Of a stretch of DNA of 12,199 nucleotides, positions 1-4,586 are shown piece by piece. How positions within the stretch are numbered: position 1 is the stretch's first letter; every line of letters begins with the position of its first letter. The notes under the pieces are model-generated. The model had not been told where the DNA came from. It did not search any database and was given only the letters and a program-made list of their open reading frames with translations. Origin of the DNA: an uncultured Clostridia bacterium. Lineage in GTDB: Bacteria > Bacillota > Clostridia > Christensenellales > Borkfalkiaceae. A program made the translations under genes and the position numbers. The stretch lies in the NCBI GenBank assembly GCA_934230055.1, contig CAKQEE010000019.1, positions 1 to 12,199 on the forward strand, written 5' to 3'.

Positions 1-4
1 GCCC

Positions 5-313
5 TCATTTTTCCGCTATATATTTGCCCGTTTCTTCCGTTATTTGCATAAGCCCCTTTGCGCCGACGGGCGATACGGCTTTTTCGTCGAAATCGCTTTC
101 CGTTTTGACTACTGCAAGAACCAAAGTTCTCGATAATCCATAGCCGTCTGCCGCCGCAAAGATTTCTTCTTTATATTTTAAGGGATAAAACGCCGCGCGG
201 TATACGGAAAGCGCGCAAAAACCCGCCGCAAACAGGAACGCGCACGCAAAAACGAAGCAGGCGCATACTTTATATAAAGTTTTAATAAAAGCGTTGTTTG
301 GAATAGTTTTCAA
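5..313 (-). CDS. Lytic transglycosylase (Slt-type), truncated at an early stop
   Basis: Membrane-anchored lytic transglycosylase of the Slt/MltE (GH23-like) type, which cleaves peptidoglycan glycan strands at the cell surface. From the TTG at 313, residues about 13-36 form one hydrophobic N-terminal anchor. The soluble part then opens the catalytic domain: the TES motif carries the likely catalytic Glu72, followed by the family hallmark SPVGAKGLMQIT (81-92). I chose TTG 313 because GGAG lies 6 bases upstream of it; a longer reading from TTG 343 has no visible SD. The frame ends at TGA (7..5) after 102 residues, whereas relatives continue for roughly another 80 residues past GLMQ. The stop directly follows an A5 run, and one extra A would restore reading into AEKMRA at the window edge. 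It may be a frameshifted gene, a pseudogene or a base-calling error. The family call is sure; its integrity is not. Confidence 0.75.
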   Translation of the reverse strand: MKTIPNNAFIKTLYKVCACFVFACAFLFAAGFCALSVYRAAFYPLKYKEEIFAAADGYGLSRTLVLAVVKTESDFDEKAVSPVGAKGLMQITEETGKYIAEK

Positions 314-332
314 AAGCGTCTCCGACGGAATT

Positions 333-361
333 ATTATACGCAAGGAAAGGGAGATTTATAA
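333..361 (-). promoter_or_regulatory. Possible promoter of the transglycosylase gene
   Basis: On the minus strand a perfect TATAAT (338..333) sits 17 bases downstream of a poor -35 candidate, TTATAA (361..356). Transcription would begin near 326, just ahead of the GGAG and the TTG at 313, which agrees with the shorter start. The weak -35 keeps this tentative. Confidence 0.3.
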
Positions 362-564
362 TCGTGAAGGACTATGATATTAGGTTTTCCGCGCAAAAAG
401 GAATGATTAGAAAAGAGATTCTTCGGGGACGGGCGCAAGAAGCGCGGCTCGGAAAGGCGAAGAGAGGGGGAGATTTATTAAGGAAAAAAATAAAATATTT
501 AAAAAAAATACTGAGAAAAATCCCGCCACGCCTGACAAAACGCTGCGCTTAAAAAACACCGTAA

Positions 565-611
565 TTAACAAGAAAGCCCTGCCGCGCTTATTTTAAAGCG
601 CGGCAGGGCTT
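565..611 (-). terminator. Rho-independent terminator behind the TetR gene
   Basis: A perfect 16-bp GC-rich inverted repeat (574-589 with 596-611) encloses the 6-base loop ATTTTA. Read leftward, the stem ends in CTT and runs into TCTTGTTAATT, a modest U-tract, 14 bases after the TetR stop codon. Read rightward, the stem is followed by five A and then seven or more T, so it could also stop rightward transcription, less efficiently. Confidence 0.75.
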
Positions 612-624
612 AAAAATTTTTTTA

Positions 625-1227
625 TCACCTTTCAAATAAATGTACGAGGGCGGTGGTCACCATGTTTTCGAGAGCGGCATAGTCTAAATATTCGTGCTTA
701 TCGAAAACGTATTCGTGACTGTAATCCTGTATCGTTCCCATGGCAAAATGTATTTTCTCTTTTAAATATTCCGTGTTTTCGCCAAGCCCCGCAAGCCTTT
801 CGTAAATGCGCTCCGTAAGCTTATCTTCGAGCGCGATAAACGCGTCGTTCACTTCTTTATCCGCACCCGCGAGGGAATGGAGAGCCTCGTGAATTTTATG
901 CTTCTTTTTGTGCATTTTTATGGTTGTCGCAAGGGCTTCCGAAACGACCGTTTTATAGTCTACGGGTGCGACGAGCTTATCGAACATTTCCGAAATAGGG
1001 CGATAAACTTCGTTAAGATATATATCCAAAACGCAAATAAGAATATCTTTTTTATCCTTAAAATACCCGTATACGATGCCTGTGGAAACGCCCGCGCGCT
1101 TTGCTATTTCCGCCGTGTTGGTGCCGTAATACCCGACTTCCGAAAAAAGCTCGTAGCCGGCTTCCACTATCTTTTTTTTCTTTTCTATGGAACGCTCCTG
1201 CCGCGGTTCCCTTATCGAATTTCTCAT
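625..1227 (-). CDS. TetR/AcrR-family transcriptional repressor
   Basis: 200-residue TetR-family regulator, the usual length. The N-terminal DNA-binding domain is plain: a helix over about 17-31 (IVEAGYELFSEVG), then the helix-turn-helix NTAEIAKRAGVSTGIVYGYF (37-56) and the conserved KDKKDIL stretch. The C-terminal ligand-binding half (about 70-200) has no motif that names its ligand. A lysine run (KKKK, 16-19) precedes the first helix. The gene is divergent from the feo operon, and the shared upstream DNA carries two TGAAA-N4-TTTCA palindromes, the kind of site TetR dimers bind; I infer that it controls feo and perhaps itself. Local control of feo by a TetR protein is not the textbook arrangement (Fur, DtxR types or FeoC). 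ATG 1227 has only a weak SD (GTAAG), so the start is slightly uncertain. A hairpin terminator follows the gene. Confidence 0.9.
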   Translation of the reverse strand: MRNSIREPRQERSIEKKKKIVEAGYELFSEVGYYGTNTAEIAKRAGVSTGIVYGYFKDKKDILICVLDIYLNEVYRPISEMFDKLVAPVDYKTVVSEALATTIKMHKKKHKIHEALHSLAGADKEVNDAFIALEDKLTERIYERLAGLGENTEYLKEKIHFAMGTIQDYSHEYVFDKHEYLDYAALENMVTTALVHLFER

Positions 1228-1236
1228 AACGCTTAC

Positions 1237-1265
1237 ATTTTACAATATCCCGCCGAAAAAAGCAA
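1237..1265 (-). promoter_or_regulatory. Possible promoter of the TetR gene
   Basis: On the minus strand TTGCTT (1265..1260) and TAAAAT (1242..1237) are 17 bases apart. The predicted transcription start would fall only a few bases ahead of ATG 1227, giving an almost leaderless mRNA. Either the spacing is fortuitous or the gene is translated with a minimal leader. Confidence 0.3.
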
Positions 1266-1282
1266 GAAAAATTTTTAAGAAA

Positions 1283-1303
1283 AATGAAAAAACTTTCACA
1301 TTT
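1283..1303. promoter_or_regulatory. Candidate TetR operator, copy 1
   Basis: A 21-base element with core TGAAA-N4-TTTCA (1285-1298), lying just upstream of the feo -35 box and upstream of the TetR gene's own promoter region. It matches the element at 1348-1368 at 18 of 21 positions. Both the dyad symmetry and the duplication suggest a dimeric repressor site; the adjacent TetR gene is the obvious candidate. The assignment is inference. Confidence 0.5.
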
Positions 1304-1306
1304 TAG

Positions 1307-1335
1307 TTGACAAGGGGAAATATTAGTGCTAATAT
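1307..1335 (+). promoter_or_regulatory. Promoter of the feo operon (sigma-A type)
   Basis: Consensus -35 TTGACA (1307-1312), a 17-base spacer, and -10 TAATAT (1330-1335) preceded by TG at 1327-1328, an extended -10. Transcription would start near 1342, giving a leader of about 40 bases that contains operator copy 2 and a strong SD (GGAGG, 1371-1375) before the ATG at 1383. Confidence 0.75.
1320..1335. promoter_or_regulatory. Palindrome over the feo -10 box, candidate operator
   Basis: ATATTAG-TG-CTAATAT is an inverted repeat with perfect 7-base arms and a 2-base centre, covering the whole -10 element. Occupancy would block RNA polymerase. The TTAG..CTAA core recalls sites of DtxR/IdeR-type iron-dependent repressors, which commonly control feo in Gram-positive bacteria. 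No such regulator is in the window, so the binding protein is a guess. It differs in sequence from the flanking TGAAA-N4-TTTCA elements. Confidence 0.4.
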
Positions 1336-1347
1336 GATAACGTTAAA

Positions 1348-1368
1348 AATGAAAGAAGTTTCATATTT
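1348..1368. promoter_or_regulatory. Candidate TetR operator, copy 2
   Basis: Core ATGAAA-GAAG-TTTCAT (1349-1364) is a perfect 6-base-arm dyad. The 21-base element repeats copy 1 with three differences, 65 bases away start to start. It lies in the transcribed leader just downstream of the predicted start site and directly before the SD, so a bound repressor would act as a roadblock or pair with copy 1 across the promoter. Confidence 0.5.
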
Positions 1369-1382
1369 GTGGAGGAAAGGGT

Positions 1383-1592
1383 ATGCCGATAGTAATTGCG
1401 CCGACGAACAGAGAACTTAAAATAGTAAAGATAATCGCGGACGAAAAAACCAAAAAGCATTTGGAAAGCTTGGGAATAGTGATTAACGGCGAGATAACGG
1501 TGCTTGCCGCCGCGGGAAGCGTTATTTGTAAGATTAAAGACGGCAGAATCGCTTTGGACAGAGAGCTTGCCACCAAAATTTTCGTAGCGTGA
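1383..1592 (+). CDS. feoA: FeoA-domain protein 1 (ferrous iron transport)
   Basis: 69-residue FeoA-type SH3-like protein, first gene of the feo operon. The core pattern is visible: HLESLGIVINGEITVL (about 26-41) matches the family's 'L..lGi..G..i.v', and the C-terminal RIALDRELATKIFVA (55-69) matches 'riald...A..I.V'. It lacks the APLGDP segment seen in the second copy, so it is a divergent paralogue. FeoA proteins are cytoplasmic accessory factors thought to modulate FeoB; the exact mechanism is unsettled. GGAGG at 1371-1375 lies 7 bases before ATG 1383. Transcribed from the promoter at 1307-1335; 184 bases separate it from feoA 2. Confidence 0.85.
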   Translation: MPIVIAPTNRELKIVKIIADEKTKKHLESLGIVINGEITVLAAAGSVICKIKDGRIALDRELATKIFVA

Positions 1593-1602
1593 TTCGCGCG
1601 GA

Positions 1603-1645
1603 AAATTAAGAAAAGCCCGATAACGGGAAATTAAGAAAAGCCCGA
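1603..1645 (+). repeat. Two-copy 18-base direct repeat between the feoA genes
   Basis: The 18-mer AAATTAAGAAAAGCCCGA occurs at 1603-1620 and 1628-1645, a 25-base period; the four bases NCGG before each copy also largely agree. The joint contains a small CCCG-ATAA-CGGG hairpin (1616-1627). The rest of the 1593-1776 gap is AT-rich, with a weak TATCAT -10-like box at 1743-1748 and no convincing -35. Nothing coding is visible. The role is unknown: a regulator site, an mRNA processing region or a slippage duplication. Confidence 0.6.
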
Positions 1646-1776
1646 AAAAAGGTATAAAAGGTATTCGCCGCGAAAGGTTTATAAAACGCTGATTTAACGA
1701 GACGAAAGTTAAAAAAGCTTTTCGGGGAAGATTTAATAAAGTTATCATATAAAATTTATAAAGGAGAGAGCCAAAA

Positions 1777-2010
1777 ATGCAGAAAACACTTGACGAATTC
1801 CAAATCGGCGAGAGCGGCGTGGTAAAAGCCGTCGGCGGTGAAGGAAAAATCAAAAGACGTTTATTCGATATGGGCATAACAAACGGCGCGGAAATCTTTT
1901 TACGCAAAAAAGCTCCGCTCGGCGATCCCATCGAAGTGACGATCAGAGGCTACGAGCTGACCCTTCGCAAAACGGAGGCGGCGTGCGTTACTATGGAGGT
2001 TAAAGTCTGA
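1777..2010 (+). CDS. feoA: FeoA ferrous iron transport accessory protein 2
   Basis: 77-residue canonical FeoA. It shows LFDMGITNGAEIFLRKKAPLGDPIEVTIRGYELTLRK (about 29-65), containing the family's APLGDP turn and the G-Y-x-L-x-L-R-K strand, ending in the typical EA..V.MEV edge strand. A good SD (AAGGAGAGAG, 1761-1770) precedes ATG 1777. Its TGA stop overlaps the feoB ATG by one base (TGATG), so translation of the two is likely coupled, consistent with a FeoA-FeoB functional pair. FeoA 1 and FeoA 2 together resemble the two-FeoA operons common in Clostridia. Confidence 0.93.
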   Translation: MQKTLDEFQIGESGVVKAVGGEGKIKRRLFDMGITNGAEIFLRKKAPLGDPIEVTIRGYELTLRKTEAACVTMEVKV

Positions 2011-4298
2011 TGAAAAGATTTGCGTTAGCGGGCAACCCGAACTGCGGTAAAACCACGCTGTTTAACAACCTTACGGGTTCTACCGCACACGTCGGCAACT
2101 GGCCCGGCGTAACGGTAGATAAGCGTGACGGCGTTTACAAAAAGTGTGCGGAACCGATAAGCATAGTAGACCTTCCCGGTATATATTCCTTATCGCCCTA
2201 CACTCCCGAAGAGGTTATCGCAAGAAATTACATTCTCGACGAAAAACCCGATTGCGTTATAAACATAGTAGACGCGACCAACCTTGAACGTAACCTTTAT
2301 CTTACCACGCAGATTATGGAAATAGACGTTCCCGTGGTTATCGCGCTCAACATGATGGACGCGGTGGAAAAGGCGGGGGATAAAATCGACGAAAAAGAGC
2401 TTGAAAAAAGACTCGGGCTTCCCGTCGTAAAGATTTCCGCTTTAAAAGAAAAAGGTCTTGACGAGCTTATGAAGCGCGCTTACGAAGCGAGCAAAACCCC
2501 GAGAAAGGGCGTAACGGTTCTGGAAGATTCCGAGCTTACCCACCTTATCGGCGACGTGCGCATCGCGCTTACGGGGCAGGGCGTGGAAAACCCTCTGTTC
2601 CACGCGATAAAGCTTGTGGAAATGGACGAAATCGAAGCGAAAGCGCATAAAGAAACCGTTCCGATGGTGGAAGAGTTTAAGAAAACCTTCAAGAACGAAG
2701 TTTTCGGCGACGACTTCGAGGCGCTCGTTGCGGACGCGAGATATAAATACATATCCAAAAAATTCGCTCCGGTACTAAGCAAAAAGGAAAAAACGAAATT
2801 CGCTATGTCGAAGTCAGACAAGGCGGATAAGGTGCTTACCCATAAGATTTGGGGTATTCCGATATTCCTCGTAATACTTTTTGCGATATTTCATTTAACG
2901 TTTAGCGAAGACTTCCTGTTCCTCGGCGCGATATTCGGACTTCCCGAACTCGAAATGGGAGAGGGCTTTGCGGCAACGCTCGTAGGGTGCTTCTATAACG
3001 GCGCGGTGATGTCGCCCGGCGTTATGATAAATAATCTGTGGAACGAAATTATAGTTGGCTATGTATTCGGCTGGCTCAGCAACCTCGTTGCGGGCAGCGG
3101 AATGTCGGACTGGGCAATCGGTCTTATCAACGACGGCGTATTGAGCGGTCTTTCCTCCGTGCTTTCCTTCCTGCCCCCGATACTCGTGCTGTTCCTTTGC
3201 TTCTCTATTTTGGAAGACTCGGGTTATATGGCGCGTATCGCGTTCATTCTTGACAGAATGTTCAGAAAGTTCGGTCTTTCGGGCAGAGCTTTCATGCCGA
3301 TGATAATGGGTTTCGGTTGTTCCGTTCCCGCAATGATCAACACCAGAACGCTTGCGGACGATAAAGAAAGAACGGCTACCGTCAGGGTAATACCTTTCTT
3401 CTCCTGCGGGGCGAAGCTTCCTATCCTTACCGCGGTTGCGGGCGCGATAGTTGCGGCGTTCGGCGTAGGCAACGCGGACCTCATCACTTACGGAATGTAC
3501 CTTATCGGTATAGTAACGGCAATTCTTTCGGTTATCATAATGAGAGGCACCACCTTGAAGGGCGAAACGCCTCCGTTCATAATGGAACTCCCCGCGTATC
3601 ACGCGCCGCAGTTCAAAAACCTTATGATACACCTTTGGGATAAAGTGAAGCACTTCGTTAAAAAAGCTTTCACCATCATTCTTGCTTCCACAATCGTCAT
3701 CTGGGTACTTACTCACTTCGACTTCTCGTGGAAACTTCTTGCGGACGAAGCTATTAACGAAAGTATTCTTGCAAAACTTTCTACGCTCGTTCAGCCCATA
3801 TTCACCCCGCTCGGCTTCGGCAGTCAGCTCGGCGCATACGGTTGGGTATTCGTGGTAGGTATCATCGCAGGTCTTATCGCGAAAGAAAACGTTATTTCTA
3901 CCTTTGCGACGATAGGCGCGTGCATAATCGCAATCGCGGGTACGCAATTCCCCGAACTCGGCGGACTTGACCTTTCTGCGGAAGACGGTATAGACGCTGT
4001 TCGCGCAATGATTACGGTAACTAACATCGGTATTCCCGCATTGCTTTCTTATATAGCGTTCAATATGACGACCATTCCGTGCTTTGCGGCGGTCGCTACG
4101 GCGAAAGCGGAAATACAGAATAAATCGAGATACCACTGGACGCTTGCGTTCTGGCTCGTTGCTTCTTACATAGTAGGCGCGGCGGTGTTCACGATAGCTT
4201 CCTGGTGGTGGACGGCGTTCATTTGGGCGGCGGCTCTCGCGGGCGTGCTTACCTTGATATACTTTCGCAATAAGAAATTCAGAGAAAGAACGGAGTAA
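2010..4298 (+). CDS. feoB: FeoB ferrous iron transporter with GTPase domain
   Basis: 762-residue Fe2+ uptake protein of the inner membrane. The N-terminal G-protein domain has all its motifs: G1 GNPNCGKTT (8-16), G2 VGNWPGVT (28-35), G3 DLPG (54-57), G4 NMMD (114-117) and G5 SAL (143-145). A helical spacer (about 170-265) leads to the DK...IWGIPIF entry of the membrane domain (about 270-285). The membrane part contains two conserved Gate segments, with GCSVPA (436-441) and SCGAKLP (465-471), each holding a conserved cysteine, and many hydrophobic helices up to the basic tail. Length is normal. GGAGG (1995-1999) lies 10 bases before the ATG, within feoA 2. It is followed after 6 bases by the Cys-rich small protein gene. 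It probably supplies iron under anoxic conditions, where iron is ferrous. No lesion is seen. Confidence 0.98.
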   Translation: MKRFALAGNPNCGKTTLFNNLTGSTAHVGNWPGVTVDKRDGVYKKCAEPISIVDLPGIYSLSPYTPEEVIARNYILDEKPDCVINIVDATNLERNLYLTTQIMEIDVPVVIALNMMDAVEKAGDKIDEKELEKRLGLPVVKISALKEKGLDELMKRAYEASKTPRKGVTVLEDSELTHLIGDVRIALTGQGVENPLFHAIKLVEMDEIEAKAHKETVPMVEEFKKTFKNEVFGDDFEALVADARYKYISKKFAPVLSKKEKTKFAMSKSDKADKVLTHKIWGIPIFLVILFAIFHLTFSEDFLFLGAIFGLPELEMGEGFAATLVGCFYNGAVMSPGVMINNLWNEIIVGYVFGWLSNLVAGSGMSDWAIGLINDGVLSGLSSVLSFLPPILVLFLCFSILEDSGYMARIAFILDRMFRKFGLSGRAFMPMIMGFGCSVPAMINTRTLADDKERTATVRVIPFFSCGAKLPILTAVAGAIVAAFGVGNADLITYGMYLIGIVTAILSVIIMRGTTLKGETPPFIMELPAYHAPQFKNLMIHLWDKVKHFVKKAFTIILASTIVIWVLTHFDFSWKLLADEAINESILAKLSTLVQPIFTPLGFGSQLGAYGWVFVVGIIAGLIAKENVISTFATIGACIIAIAGTQFPELGGLDLSAEDGIDAVRAMITVTNIGIPALLSYIAFNMTTIPCFAAVATAKAEIQNKSRYHWTLAFWLVASYIVGAAVFTIASWWWTAFIWAAALAGVLTLIYFRNKKFRERTE

Positions 4299-4304
4299 TT
4301 GCTT

Positions 4305-4463
4305 ATGGAATGGGTTATAGGTATAGCGGCGGCGGCGATAGTTATCGGAACGATAATCGCCGCGGTAGTAAGAAAGAAAAAAGGTAAAAGTTCCTGCGGG
4401 TGCGATTGCTCGGCTTGCTGCGGGTGCTGCAATCAGAAAAAATCGAAGCCCGAACAAAAGTAA
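4305..4463 (+). CDS. FeoB-associated Cys-rich single-TM protein
   Basis: 52-residue protein. An N-terminal hydrophobic helix (about 4-22, VIGIAAAAIVIGTIIAAVV) is followed by a basic stop-transfer (RKKKGK) and a cytoplasm-facing tail with CGCDCSACCGCC (31-42), seven cysteines in twelve residues, then a Lys-rich end. This matches the FeoB-associated Cys-rich membrane protein family found after feoB in Firmicutes, sometimes treated as a FeoC-like partner. By positive-inside logic the cysteines face the cytosol, where they could bind Fe2+ or an Fe-S cluster; that is inference. It starts 6 bases after the feoB stop. It has no clear SD of its own (the GGAG at 4292-4295 overlaps the feoB stop and is 9 bases away), so coupling to feoB is likely. 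It is the last gene before the terminator. Confidence 0.88.
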   Translation: MEWVIGIAAAAIVIGTIIAAVVRKKKGKSSCGCDCSACCGCCNQKKSKPEQK

Positions 4464-4467
4464 AACG

Positions 4468-4507
4468 AAAAAAACTTCCGCAGGAAAATTCTTGCGGGAG
4501 TTTTTTT
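4468..4507 (+). terminator. Rho-independent terminator of the feo operon
   Basis: A-rich left arm and T-rich right arm: ACTTCCGCA (4474-4482) pairs with TGCGGGAGT (4493-4501) with one G-U pair, and the flanking A6 (4468-4473) pairs with T6 (4502-4507). The loop is about 10 bases. It begins 5 bases after the Cys-rich gene stop. Confidence 0.92.
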
Positions 4508-4540
4508 GTTAAAATCAAAATAAAAAGAGAAGTTTTTTAT

Positions 4541-4569
4541 TTGAAAACGGGTAAAATATGTGCTATGAT
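4541..4569 (+). promoter_or_regulatory. Promoter of the copper ATPase gene
   Basis: TTGAAA (4541-4546), a 17-base spacer and TATGAT (4564-4569), with TG at 4561-4562 making an extended -10. Transcription would start near 4576, leaving a leader of only about 11 bases that barely includes the SD (AGAGGT, 4575-4580). I see no recognisable CopY box (TACA..TGTA) or clear CsoR palindrome around it. Confidence 0.7.
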
Positions 4570-4586
4570 AATGAAGAGGTAAACTT

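Noticed and set aside
364..552. 62-codon rightward frame starting GTG, very Lys/Arg-rich, with AAGGAAAGGGAG 11 bases ahead
   Set aside because: No recognisable domain, mixed codon use, and a purine-rich stretch produces Lys/Arg codons by composition. The 344-573 gap otherwise shows only the transglycosylase promoter candidate. A short RNA starting at TATAAT (357-362) and ending at the 574-611 hairpin was considered but the -35 is absent.
877..1278. 133-codon rightward frame antisense to the TetR gene
   Set aside because: Lies over a gene with clear TetR motifs; no motif or SD.
1329..1931. 200-codon minus-strand frame over the feo promoter and the feoA genes
   Set aside because: Antisense to two clear genes, no motif and no SD; it crosses the promoter.
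2895..4457. 520-codon open frame on the minus strand across feoB
   Set aside because: It is the antisense of feoB and the Cys-rich gene; the product is Arg/Tyr-rich low-quality sequence with no family motif. It arises from codon bias (few stops in that frame).
4400..4582. 60-codon rightward frame spanning the end of the Cys-rich gene, the terminator and the copA promoter
   Set aside because: Overlaps the Cys-rich coding frame and a strong terminator; no homology visible.
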